A stretch of DNA of 32,800 nucleotides, from the NCBI GenBank assembly GCA_035640035.1, contig DASQWX010000076.1, positions 1 through 32,800 on the forward strand, read 5' to 3'. Below the pieces are notes generated by a model. It had not been told where the DNA came from and made no database searches. It was given only the letters and a program-made list of their open reading frames with translations. Every line of letters begins with the position of its first letter. Within the stretch, counting starts at the first letter, position 1. Below, piece by piece: positions 21,943 to 29,470 of the stretch. The position numbers were made by a program, and so were the translations under genes. This stretch comes from 13-2-20CM-68-14 sp035640035 (GTDB lineage Bacteria; Actinomycetota; Thermoleophilia; Gaiellales; Gaiellaceae).

Positions 21943-22953
21943 GTGCTCCTGATCGCCCTCGCGATTCTGGTTTCGCTGGTCACCCTCGCGCTGCTGTTCT
22001 CGCTCCTTCGCGCCCTTCGCGTGCACGAGTCCCGCCCGCCGGTGACCCGGACTCGCCACGAGCGCCGGCAGGCGCACCCGGCAGCCCGAGACGCACGAGA
22101 GGCGATCGCGCTCGTCGGCGACGCGCTCGCCGCGACGCACAACCCGCGAGCGCTCGTTCCCCTGATCCTCGAGGTGGTGACCGAGGCAACGGGTGCGCGC
22201 GGAGCGCAGATGCTGCACGAGGGGGAGGAGGTCGGCTGGTTCGGAGAGGCCGGCGGCCGTACACGTCCACTCACGCTCGACCTCGCGAGCGAGGACTCGG
22301 AGACGGATACGAAGCTCTTGCTCTATCCGCACGGCCGAGGGTTCGATGCCGAGACGCGCAAGCTCGCGGAATGGGTCGCGGCGCAGGCGGGCATCGCGCT
22401 TGAGAACGCCCGGCTCCACGAGGAAGTGCGCCGCCAGGCGACGACCGACGAGCTGACGAACCTCGTCAACCGGCGTCGCTTCATCGAGGCTCTCGAAACC
22501 GAGCTCGAGCGGGCGAAGATGTTCGGCTCGCCCCTGTCGGTGGTCCTCGCCGACCTCGATGACTTCAAGCGGATCAACGACGAGTACGGCCATCACGCCG
22601 GCGATCGTGCGCTGACCGCTTTCGGGCAGCTCTTGCGTGACCACGTCCGCGACTTCGACGTCGCGGCGAGGCTCGGCGGCGAGGAGTTCGCGATCCTGCT
22701 GCCGCAGACGACGGCTGCGGCTGCGGCAATCGTCGCTGCGCGGATGCGCGACGCGCTGGCGGGCTCGTCGATCGAGGTGTCGGAGGACGCCAGCGTGCAG
22801 TTGACGGCGAGCTTCGGGATCGCCGAGTCGAACCCCGACCAGACGACCGACGAGCTGCTCAGACGGGCCGACGACGCCCTCTACGCCGCGAAGCGCGGGG
22901 GCAAGAACCGCTACGTGATCGACGCGACGCCGACGTCCCGTAAGGCGTCTTAA
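21943..22953 (+). CDS. Membrane-anchored GAF-like + GGDEF diguanylate cyclase
   Basis: The product is 336 residues. One membrane helix (3-25) is followed by a basic stretch, a GAF-like sensor region (about 52-155) ending in the helix AGIALENARLHEEVRRQATT, then the GGDEF domain (about 165-328). Active-site GGEEF is at 245-249, substrate-site LADLDDFKRINDEYGHHAGD at 202-221, and the inhibitory c-di-GMP site RDFD at 236-239 sits five residues before GGEEF, the same spacing as in PleD. It should make c-di-GMP and be feedback-inhibited. The start is the GTG at 21943. The signal sensed is unknown, and no EAL or PilZ partner is nearby. Confidence 0.92.
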   Translation: MLLIALAILVSLVTLALLFSLLRALRVHESRPPVTRTRHERRQAHPAARDAREAIALVGDALAATHNPRALVPLILEVVTEATGARGAQMLHEGEEVGWFGEAGGRTRPLTLDLASEDSETDTKLLLYPHGRGFDAETRKLAEWVAAQAGIALENARLHEEVRRQATTDELTNLVNRRRFIEALETELERAKMFGSPLSVVLADLDDFKRINDEYGHHAGDRALTAFGQLLRDHVRDFDVAARLGGEEFAILLPQTTAAAAAIVAARMRDALAGSSIEVSEDASVQLTASFGIAESNPDQTTDELLRRADDALYAAKRGGKNRYVIDATPTSRKAS

Positions 22954-22993
22954 CCTCTCCAGGTCTGTCTGATCCCCTGGCGATACTGATTCC

Positions 22994-23674
22994 GTGCGTC
23001 GTTACGCGCTCGGAATGCAACTCGTCTTGCTCCTCTGCTGCGGCGCGGCGTCCGGCTACCTCTGGCGAGCGGCGTTGGGGTCCGGACGCGTCCTCCAGAC
23101 GCGCTACATCTACGGCGGCCGACTCTACGAGCCGTCGTGGTTCGTCTCGCCCCGCTCCCCGCGGGTCGTCACGATCGGGCGTCCGCGTGCGGATCGAAAG
23201 GCGAAGGCCCGAACGTCTACGCCCGCTGCCGCGGGACCGAAACGCTCAGGAGCCACCAAGGCCGCATCGGCGTCGCGCGAGCTGGCGTCGGCGACGCCTC
23301 CCGCGCACAGCGTCAACAACTCTTCCTCCCCTGCGACCCCGACGCCCCGGCACCGTCGGCCGAGTCACCCGAGCCACCCCTCTTCGCCACAGCCGCCTGC
23401 TCCACCCGCCGCGCCGTCACCCCCGCCGCCGCCTTCACCGCCGGCGTCTCCCCCGCCGCCACCCAGCCCTCCGGCTCCTCCCGTGACGACTCCGCCGCCA
23501 TCGGTGCCGGTCGTCCAGGCGTCCGCCGACAAGGGGAGCCGGCCCGGCTGGGGCCACGGCGATCCGAACCACGATCACACGGGGCCGCCGGGGAAGGGCC
23601 CGAAAGACGGAGGAACGACCGCGCCGGCCGCAACGGGGGACGACCAGTCGAAGGGCAACGGCCGGTCCAAGTAG
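22994..23674 (+). CDS. Membrane-anchored proline-rich protein, unknown function
   Basis: The product is 226 residues from a GTG. An N-terminal hydrophobic segment (about 7-27, VLLLCCGAASGYLWRA) is a signal peptide or anchor. A short folded-looking region (TRYIYGGRLYEPSWFVSPRS), a Lys/Ala/Thr-rich linker, a long Pro/Ser/Ala tract (about 115-175) and a Gly/Asp/Lys/His-rich tail (GWGHGDPNHDHTGPPGKGPK) follow. The composition suits an extended cell-wall-spanning stalk. No enzyme motif is seen. The proline codons are mostly CCN runs, so the tract may vary in length between strains. Confidence 0.6.
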   Translation: MRRYALGMQLVLLLCCGAASGYLWRAALGSGRVLQTRYIYGGRLYEPSWFVSPRSPRVVTIGRPRADRKAKARTSTPAAAGPKRSGATKAASASRELASATPPAHSVNNSSSPATPTPRHRRPSHPSHPSSPQPPAPPAAPSPPPPPSPPASPPPPPSPPAPPVTTPPPSVPVVQASADKGSRPGWGHGDPNHDHTGPPGKGPKDGGTTAPAATGDDQSKGNGRSK

Positions 23675-23679
23675 GCGGC

Positions 23680-23868
23680 ATGCGGCGGCCAGGGATCTGC
23701 CCCGTCTGCGGGGCGAGGTTCGATCCATCGCGCTACCAGGTACTCGTCTCCGGTGTCGGCGACGCTCCGTTCGATCGCGTCGAATGTGCAGACGTGGCCC
23801 TCGCCGACCAGCGGCGGGCGCAGGCCGAGCGACTCGCGCGCCGCGCTCGGCGCCGTCGCGCCGGCTAG
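23680..23868 (+). CDS. Small cysteine-containing (zinc-ribbon-like) protein
   Basis: The product is 62 residues, starting MRRPGICPVCGARFDPSRY with Cys7 and Cys10 as a CPxCG knuckle, then Cys36 in FDRVECADVAL and a very basic C-terminal helix (QRRAQAERLARRARRRRAG). Only three cysteines are present, so a full zinc ribbon would need another ligand. It starts 6 bases after the proline-rich gene. Its TAG stop shares the palindrome CTAG at 23865-23868 with the stop of the convergent LLM gene. A GC-rich chance frame cannot be excluded, but the CPxCGxxF pattern favours a real gene. Confidence 0.55.
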   Translation: MRRPGICPVCGARFDPSRYQVLVSGVGDAPFDRVECADVALADQRRAQAERLARRARRRRAG

Positions 23869-24890
23869 GCGACCGGGGATCGGGAGAACTGCGGACTGAT
23901 GTAGTCGCCGTAGGCCGCGAGCGTCTCTTCCTGGCCGTGCGTCATCAGGTAGATGTTGAACTGGTCGACGCCGATCGACTCGAGCTCGCGTAGCTTCTCG
24001 CTCGCCTGCTCGGTGGTGCCGAGGACGCAGAACCGGTCGCAGATCTCGTCGGTGACGAACTCGCCGTGCTTGGCGCCGACGCGGCTGTGCTCCTTGTAGT
24101 CGTAGAACTTCCGGGCCTTCACGTAGTCGGTGAGTGCCGCCGGGATCTCGTCGGAATCGGCTCCGTAGCGCTCGATCAGGTCCATGACGTGGTTCGAGAC
24201 CATCGCCGGGAACCAACGAACCTGCTCGCGGGCGTCGGCGAGGTCGTCGGAGATGTGGCTCGGCGCGCAGACGATGCACTCGAGCGCGTCGGGATCGCGC
24301 CCCTCCTCCTCTGCAGCCCTGCGGGCCGTCTCCATGATCCACTGGATGATCTGCGGATCGGCGAGCTGGATGATGACGCCGTCGCCGACCCGTCCCGCGA
24401 CACCGAGCGCGCGCGGCCCGTAGCCGGCGACATACATCGGAATCTCGGGTAGCTCGGCCCGGACCCACTCGAGCCTGAGCTCCTTCCCGTTCCACTCGAC
24501 CTGGCGGCCGTTCATCAGTTCTTTGATCATCCGAAGCCGAGCCTCGAAGTCCGCGACCTTGACCGGCTTCAGGCCCACCACCCGGCGGGACGAGTCGCCG
24601 CGGCCGATGCCCATGACCATGCGGCCGTTCGAGATGTCCTGCATGGTCGCGTACCAGCTCGCCGTGATCGTCGCGTCGCGGATGCCAGGGTTGGTCACGC
24701 AGTGGCCGAGCTTGATCTTCTCCGTCGCCGCGGCGACGAGAGGCAGCGTTCCGTAGGAGTCCTGCCAGAGGATGTGCGAGTCGTACGTCCAGCCGTGCTC
24801 GAAGCCGTGGTCCTCGGCCTTCCTGGTCAGCTCGATCAGCCGCGTGTGGGGAGGATCGGGCAGAACCGTGACCCCGAAGCTCAGTGCCAT
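23865..24890 (-). CDS. LLM-class F420-dependent oxidoreductase, TIGR03842 type
   Basis: The product is 341 residues from ATG 24890; an in-frame ATG at 24902 adds four residues. The luciferase-like barrel contains LSFGVTVLPDPPHTRLIELT, HGWTYDSHILWQDSYGTLPL, LGHCVTNPGIRDATITASWY, GRMVMGIGRGDSSRRVVGLK, MYVAGYGPRALGVAGRVGDG and VDQFNIYLMTHGQEETL. These strings are characteristic of the TIGR03842 F420 family, which I recall as often lying beside dihydropyrimidinase and importer genes, as it does here. Substrate unproven; the context points to reduced pyrimidine or cyclic-amide metabolism. It is divergent from the LysE-family gene, with the repeat element 24909-25030 in the gap. Confidence 0.9.
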   Translation of the reverse strand: MALSFGVTVLPDPPHTRLIELTRKAEDHGFEHGWTYDSHILWQDSYGTLPLVAAATEKIKLGHCVTNPGIRDATITASWYATMQDISNGRMVMGIGRGDSSRRVVGLKPVKVADFEARLRMIKELMNGRQVEWNGKELRLEWVRAELPEIPMYVAGYGPRALGVAGRVGDGVIIQLADPQIIQWIMETARRAAEEEGRDPDALECIVCAPSHISDDLADAREQVRWFPAMVSNHVMDLIERYGADSDEIPAALTDYVKARKFYDYKEHSRVGAKHGEFVTDEICDRFCVLGTTEQASEKLRELESIGVDQFNIYLMTHGQEETLAAYGDYISPQFSRSPVA

Positions 24891-24908
24891 CGGTGCGAGC
24901 ATAAGCCC

Positions 24909-25030
24909 AAGGGACCGTCCCCGAAAGGGGACTATCCCTGAAGAGGGACTGGCACCGAAGGTGCCTGTCCCTCCGACCGTTGCGGTGCCAGGGACGGTTG
25001 CAGGGACAGACCCCTTCGGGGTCAGTCCCT
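24909..25030. repeat. Structured intergenic repeat element, copy 2 (GGGAC hairpin family)
   Basis: This element fills the divergent gap between the LLM and LysE genes. Three hairpins are visible. 24911-24938: GGGAC, C, GTCCCC, loop GAAA, GGGGAC, T, ATCCC. 24945-24971: GGGAC, T, GGCACC, loop GAA, GGTGCC, T, GTCCC. 25003-25029: GGGAC, A, GACCCC, loop TTC, GGGGTC, A, GTCCC. In two of the three the mismatch between outer and inner stem is the same base on both sides. The reverse complement aligns with copy 1 at 261-367, including AGGGACTGACCCC, TCTGTCC and GCAACCG. It sits between divergent starts, so it is unlikely to be just a terminator. Confidence 0.75.
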
Positions 25031-25041
25031 AGACTCGACGG

Positions 25042-25641
25042 GTGATCGGCCACTTCCTCGCGTTCCTCGGCGTCGCCGCCGTCGTGATCGTCACACCCGG
25101 CCAGGACACTGCCCTGACGATCCGAAACACGCTGTTCGGCGGGCGGCGTGCAGGTGTCCTGACCGCCTGGGGCGTCTCGACCGGCCAGGCGGTTTGGGCG
25201 GTCGCGACGAGCGCGGGGGTGGCTGCGCTGCTGCGCGCCTCCGAGCCGGCCTTCACGGCGGTCAAGCTCGCGGGCGCCGCCTACCTGATCTGGCTCGGGC
25301 TGCAGACGGTCTTCCGCCGCTCGGACCCGCACCCGACTCGCCGGCGCGGGGGCAGGACGGCGTTCCGTCAAGGCGTGATCAGCAACCTCGGCAACCCGAA
25401 GATGGCGATCTTCTTCCCGAGCCTCCTGCCGCAGTTCGCGAGCGACCCGTCGTTCGGCATGCTTCTCGGGCTCGGGCTCGCCTTCTGCCTGATGACGCTT
25501 CTCTGGCTGACCGGCTATGCGTTCGCGGTTGCCAGGGCCGGCGATTTTCTCCGCCGAGCGCGGGTCCGCCGCGCGCTCGACCGCGTCACCGGCGCAGTGC
25601 TGGTCGCGCTCGGTCTACGGCTCGCCGCCGAGCATTCCTAG
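25042..25641 (+). CDS. LysE/RhtB-family exporter
   Basis: The product is 199 residues with about six membrane helices. The N-terminal signature VVIVTPGQDTALTIRNTLFG followed by GRRAG and the central FRQGVISNLGNPKMAIFFPS are typical of LysE/RhtB translocators, which export amino acids or related small molecules by proton exchange. The start is the GTG at 25042, eleven bases after the repeat element. Its 3' end overlaps the convergent M20 gene by 27 bases. In this locus it might export an amino-acid product such as beta-alanine, but this is only contextual. Confidence 0.88.
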   Translation: MIGHFLAFLGVAAVVIVTPGQDTALTIRNTLFGGRRAGVLTAWGVSTGQAVWAVATSAGVAALLRASEPAFTAVKLAGAAYLIWLGLQTVFRRSDPHPTRRRGGRTAFRQGVISNLGNPKMAIFFPSLLPQFASDPSFGMLLGLGLAFCLMTLLWLTGYAFAVARAGDFLRRARVRRALDRVTGAVLVALGLRLAAEHS

Positions 25642-26856
25642 AGCCGTCTCCGCCAGGCGATCGAGCGCCTGCACGGAGAGTTCCAGGTGCTCTTCCTTCG
25701 TATCCTCGAGCTTCGTGTGCGAGAGCCCGCGCAGGCTCTGAACGAAGATCATCACGGTCGGAATACCCGCGCGCGCGACCTCCGCGGCGTCGTGAAGCGG
25801 ACCGCTCGGAAGGCGATGCGAGGTGCCGGCCACCTCCTTGATCGACTCGTCGGCACGCTCGATCAGGCGTTCGTCGAACAAGATCGGCTCGATGTTCCAG
25901 ACCCGCTCCCAGTCGACCTCGATGTTTTCCTCCTGAGCGAAGCGGCGTGAGGCGGCCTTTGCGTTATCGAGCATCTCGTCCAGTTGCACCGCGTCGAGAT
26001 GACGTTGGTCGAGTAGGCATTCCGCCGTCTCGACGACCGAGGTCACGATCCCTGGCTTCGTGACGACTCCTCCCATCGTGCAGACGGCCCCGTCACCGAT
26101 CCGCTTGGCGATCTCGCGGATCTCGAGCTCGAGCTTCGCCGCGCCGGCAAGCGCGTCGCGGCGTTTGTCCATCGGTGTCGAGCCCGCGTGCGCGGCTTGA
26201 CCGCGGAACGTCACCTGGTGCCGTTCGACCCCGAAGGTCCCGAGCACGACGCCGAGCGGGAGTTCGAGCGACTCGAGAACCGGTCCCTGCTCGATGTGCA
26301 GCTCAAGGTAGGCGGCCGCGTTCTCGAGCTCACTGCGCGCTTCCAGGGCCGTGTCGAGGTCGACGTCAAAGCGTCCAATCGCGTCCGGGAGGGAGATCCC
26401 GTCTGCGTCCTTGCGGTGGCGGAGCTCGTCCTGGTCGTCCATCGAGCCCGCGGCCGCCGACGAGCCGAACAGCGACCGGCCGAAGCGGGCGCCTTCCTCG
26501 TCGGCCCAGTTGACGAGACGCACCGTCGGCTTCGGCGTCCGCTCGGCGGCGATCCGCCGCAGAACTTCCGCGCCCGCCATCACGTTGAGGGCGCCGTCCA
26601 GCCAGCCCCCGTTCGGGACCGAGTCGATGTGGCCGCCAATCAGCAGCGCGCGCTCGGTCTCGCCCGAGAGCGTGAACCACTGATTGCCGGCCGCGTCGAC
26701 CGACTCGGCGGCGCCGGTGCCTTCGAGCTTCCCGCGCAGCCACTCCCGCGCCTGCTGCCACGTATCCGTCCAGGCGACGCGCTGGGCACCGTCCTCGTCC
26801 CCAGTCAGATCCTGAAGCTCGCGGAGCTCGGTGACCGTGCGGCCGGGATCGAGCAT
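25615..26856 (-). CDS. M20-family amidohydrolase (N-carbamoyl-amino-acid hydrolase / beta-ureidopropionase / allantoate amidohydrolase type)
   Basis: The product is 413 residues. Metal-site motifs of this M20 branch are present: GGHIDSVPNGGWLDGALNV (74-92; His76, Asp87), NWADEEGARFG (116-126), LELHIEQGPVLE, and the late histidine in SGPLHDAAEV. HQVTFRGQAAHAGSTPMDKR is the dimerisation-domain substrate loop. These enzymes hydrolyse N-carbamoyl amino acids to the free amino acid, CO2 and ammonia, the step after hydantoinase/dihydropyrimidinase, and a hydA gene lies at 30613. The ATG at 26856 is chosen because the family starts there and a promoter lies just upstream; a far longer upstream frame overlaps the divergent permease gene. 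Confidence 0.9.
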   Translation of the reverse strand: MLDPGRTVTELRELQDLTGDEDGAQRVAWTDTWQQAREWLRGKLEGTGAAESVDAAGNQWFTLSGETERALLIGGHIDSVPNGGWLDGALNVMAGAEVLRRIAAERTPKPTVRLVNWADEEGARFGRSLFGSSAAAGSMDDQDELRHRKDADGISLPDAIGRFDVDLDTALEARSELENAAAYLELHIEQGPVLESLELPLGVVLGTFGVERHQVTFRGQAAHAGSTPMDKRRDALAGAAKLELEIREIAKRIGDGAVCTMGGVVTKPGIVTSVVETAECLLDQRHLDAVQLDEMLDNAKAASRRFAQEENIEVDWERVWNIEPILFDERLIERADESIKEVAGTSHRLPSGPLHDAAEVARAGIPTVMIFVQSLRGLSHTKLEDTKEEHLELSVQALDRLAETALGMLGGEP

Positions 26857-26863
26857 GGGCGCG

Positions 26864-26892
26864 ATCGTAAACCGGTTGAGCAGGTGTGGTAA
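26864..26892 (-). promoter_or_regulatory. Promoter candidate for the M20 gene
   Basis: On the minus strand a -35 TTACCA (26887-26892) and a -10 TACGAT (26864-26869) are 17 bp apart. The expected start falls at or next to the ATG at 26856, which has no SD, so the transcript may be leaderless. Confidence 0.4.
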
Positions 26893-26901
26893 GAGATACG
26901 C

Positions 26902-27798
26902 GTGGCGACGATCGCCGCCTCGACACCGCACGACCGACGCGCCGTCGCCGTGCGAAACGCGGCCGGCCGCCTCGTGCTCTTCGTCGCCGTCCTCGCGGCT
27001 CTGTGGGGCCTCTGGGAGGCCTATCGCTGGCTCTGGATCCGCGAAAGCTGGACCTGGCCGTTCGTCGTCAACGACACGACGATGCCACACCTGAGCGACA
27101 TCTTCGCCGCGCTCTGGGGCAGCGCGTCGCCGGGCGGCGTCGGCCCGCGCCTCATCACGGTCCTCGTCAAAGGCGCCCTCTTCACCGCCAAGGAGGCGGC
27201 CGCCGGCTTCGCGATCGGCGCACTGGTCGGCTTCGCGCTCGGCGCCGTTCTCGCCCATTTCCGCCTGCTTCAGCGCGGCCTGCTCCCGTGGATCGTCGCC
27301 TCGCAGACGGTGCCGATCCTGGTGGTCGCGCCGATGGTCGTCGTCTGGGCGAACCCGAAGCTGCCGGACAGCTTGAAAGACTGGGGCGCCGTCGCGCTGA
27401 TCGCCGCGTACCTGACCTTCTTCCCGGTTACGGTAAACACGATCCGCGGTCTCCAGTCCGTCGATCGGCGCGCCCTCGAACTGATGCGGAGCTACGCCGC
27501 CGGAAACTGGCGGATCCTGTGGAAGCTCCGCTTCCCGGCGGCGCTGCCGTACATCTTCGCGGCGCTGAAGGTGAGTGCTACGGCCAGCGTCGTCGGCGCG
27601 CTGATCGGCGAGCTGCCGTCCTCGATCCCGAACGGACTCGGTGCCCAGATCATCAACTTCAGCCAGTACTACACCACCGAGCCGCGCGGACTCTGGGCGA
27701 CGAACGTGATCGCGGCGGCCCTTGGAATCTCGTTCTTCCTCGTGATCGTGATCGCCGAGAAGCTCGTCGTGCGACGAGCTCCGGAGAACCTCGTATGA
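26902..27798 (+). CDS. ABC transporter permease, SsuC/NMT1-import type (first of two)
   Basis: The product is 298 residues with about six helices. The BPD_transp_1 domain has the SsuC-type loop ALELMRSYAAGNWRILWKLR followed by FPAALPYIFAALKVS, which docks the ATPase. Other conserved parts are FTAKEAAAGFAIGALVGFAL and VASQTVPILVVAPMVVVW. Such permeases import sulfonates, HMP/thiamine precursors, riboflavin or pyrimidines. The GTG start at 26902 has no strong SD. The stop overlaps the ATPase start as ATGA. It probably forms a heterodimer with the permease at 28598. Confidence 0.92.
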   Translation: MATIAASTPHDRRAVAVRNAAGRLVLFVAVLAALWGLWEAYRWLWIRESWTWPFVVNDTTMPHLSDIFAALWGSASPGGVGPRLITVLVKGALFTAKEAAAGFAIGALVGFALGAVLAHFRLLQRGLLPWIVASQTVPILVVAPMVVVWANPKLPDSLKDWGAVALIAAYLTFFPVTVNTIRGLQSVDRRALELMRSYAAGNWRILWKLRFPAALPYIFAALKVSATASVVGALIGELPSSIPNGLGAQIINFSQYYTTEPRGLWATNVIAAALGISFFLVIVIAEKLVVRRAPENLV

Positions 27799-28601
27799 AC
27801 GAGCAGACGAAGGTCGTCGAGATCGGCGGCGTCTCGAAGCTGTTCGGGCGGACGCCGGCGCTGCAGGGAATCCAGCTCGAGATCGGCGAGCGCGAGTTCG
27901 TCTCGCTGATCGGCCCCTCAGGGTGCGGCAAGTCGACGCTGCTTCGGATCATCGGCGACCTGATCGAGCCCAGCTCCGGCACCGTCGTCGTCAACGGCAA
28001 GCCCGCCCGCCAGGCGCGGAGGGACCGCGACTACGGGATCGTCTTCCAGGATCCCGTCCTCTACGACTGGCGAACGGTCGCAAAGAACGTCGCGCTCCCC
28101 CTCGAAATGGCCGGCTGGGCGCGCCAGAAGCGCAACGAGCGGGTGCAGAAGATGCTCGAGCTCGTCGAGTTACAGGGGTTCGAAAGCCACCGACCGTGGC
28201 AGCTCTCGGGCGGCATGCAGCAACGGGTATCGATCGCGAGGGCGCTCTCGTTCGACCCGGCGCTGCTGCTGATGGACGAGCCGTTCGGCGCCCTGGACGA
28301 AATGACGCGGGAGCGGCTGAACATGGAGCTGCTCAAGATCTGGGAGGCGAGCGGCTCGACGATCGTCTTCGTCACCCACTCGATCACGGAGGCCGTCTTC
28401 CTGTCGACCCGTGTCGTGGTGATGTCACCCCGGCCGGGCCAGATCTCCGAGGTGATTCCAATCGACCTGCCGCAGCCGAGGACCGCGACGACGCGCGAGG
28501 AGCCGCACTTCTTCGAGCTGGTGACGAGGGTCCGGGAGGCGCTCCATCTCGGGCACGACGTCGACCGGACGGCGGCCCCAGCACAGGAGGCGACGGCGTG
28601 A
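27795..28601 (+). CDS. ABC transporter ATP-binding protein, SsuB/TauB type
   Basis: The product is 268 residues. Walker A GPSGCGKS (about 43-50), Q-loop VFQDPVLYDWRT, signature LSGGMQQRVSIARAL, Walker B ALLLMDEPFGALDEMTRERL and H-loop VTHSITEA are intact. The MQQR signature and short length without TOBE domain place it in the nitrate/sulfonate/taurine group, matching the two SsuC-type permeases that flank it. It overlaps both permeases by four bases, so all three proteins are made from one coupled message. Confidence 0.94.
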   Translation: MNEQTKVVEIGGVSKLFGRTPALQGIQLEIGEREFVSLIGPSGCGKSTLLRIIGDLIEPSSGTVVVNGKPARQARRDRDYGIVFQDPVLYDWRTVAKNVALPLEMAGWARQKRNERVQKMLELVELQGFESHRPWQLSGGMQQRVSIARALSFDPALLLMDEPFGALDEMTRERLNMELLKIWEASGSTIVFVTHSITEAVFLSTRVVVMSPRPGQISEVIPIDLPQPRTATTREEPHFFELVTRVREALHLGHDVDRTAAPAQEATA

Positions 28602-29425
28602 GCACGGCGCCCGTCGCAGTCCAGCCGGTTCCGCGCGGCGGACTCGGGCGGATGGTCGGTCGGCGTCTCGTCGACTGGCTGCCGGCTGTCGTTGTACTCG
28701 TCGGGACGATTGCACTCTGGCAGGGCCTGATCGTCTGGCTGAACGTGCAGCAATTCCTGCTGCCGAAGCCGACAGCGATCGCATCGACGTTCTGGACCAA
28801 CAAGACCGAGCTTTGGCACGAAGGCTGGTTCACGTTCCAGGAGGCGCTCGGCGGCTTCGCCCTCGGATCCGGGTTCGCGATCCTGCTGGCGCTCGTGCTG
28901 GCGCGCTGGCGACCGCTCGCGACGGCGCTGCTTCCGTATGCGGTCGCGGCGAACGCAATCCCGATCATCGCTTTCGCGCCGATCACGAATCAATGGTTCG
29001 GCGGCGGGCTTACGAAGAGCTCGAAAATCGCCATCGCGGCTGTGCTCTGCTTCTTCCCTGTGCTCGTGAACACGCTTCGTGGCCTGACGTCCGTTCGGCC
29101 GCAAGATCTCGAACTGATGCGCTCCTACGCGGCCGGGAATATCGAGGTCTTCCGTCGGGTGCGAATCCCGACCGCGCTCCCGTTCATCTTCACGGGCCTG
29201 AAGGTCGCAAGTGTGCTGGCGATGATCGGCGCCGTCGTCGGCGAATACTTCGGTGGCGCTCTCAACGCCCTCGGCGTACAGATCCTTTCGCGTTCACGAA
29301 TCTTCCAGTTCAACGAGGCGTGGGCCGGCGTTCTCGTCGCGTGTTTGTTCGGCTTGGCGCTGTACCTGGCCGTCGCCCTCGTCGAGCGCCTGGCACTCCG
29401 CTGGGTCCCATCGACATCGGAGTGA
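28598..29425 (+). CDS. ABC transporter permease, SsuC/NMT1-import type (second)
   Basis: The product is 275 residues from a GTG that overlaps the ATPase stop as GTGA, with GGAGG eight bases upstream. A membrane helix near 28-50 is followed by a domain with FTFQEALGGFALGSGFAILL, AANAIPIIAFAPITNQWFGG and the docking loop DLELMRSYAAGNIEVFRRVR. It is clearly related to the permease at 26902 but not a recent duplicate. The two likely form the asymmetric channel of one importer. Confidence 0.92.
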   Translation: MSTAPVAVQPVPRGGLGRMVGRRLVDWLPAVVVLVGTIALWQGLIVWLNVQQFLLPKPTAIASTFWTNKTELWHEGWFTFQEALGGFALGSGFAILLALVLARWRPLATALLPYAVAANAIPIIAFAPITNQWFGGGLTKSSKIAIAAVLCFFPVLVNTLRGLTSVRPQDLELMRSYAAGNIEVFRRVRIPTALPFIFTGLKVASVLAMIGAVVGEYFGGALNALGVQILSRSRIFQFNEAWAGVLVACLFGLALYLAVALVERLALRWVPSTSE

Positions 29426-29470
29426 CGACGAGTCAGAATCGCACCTCGGAACGCGAGGAAAGGGGAGCGA

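Noticed and set aside
24909..25030. CRISPR array or riboswitch for the LysE/LLM gap
   Set aside because: The repeated units are hairpins of differing inner sequence without regular spacers, and a related element occurs at a convergent gap where a riboswitch would have no gene to control.
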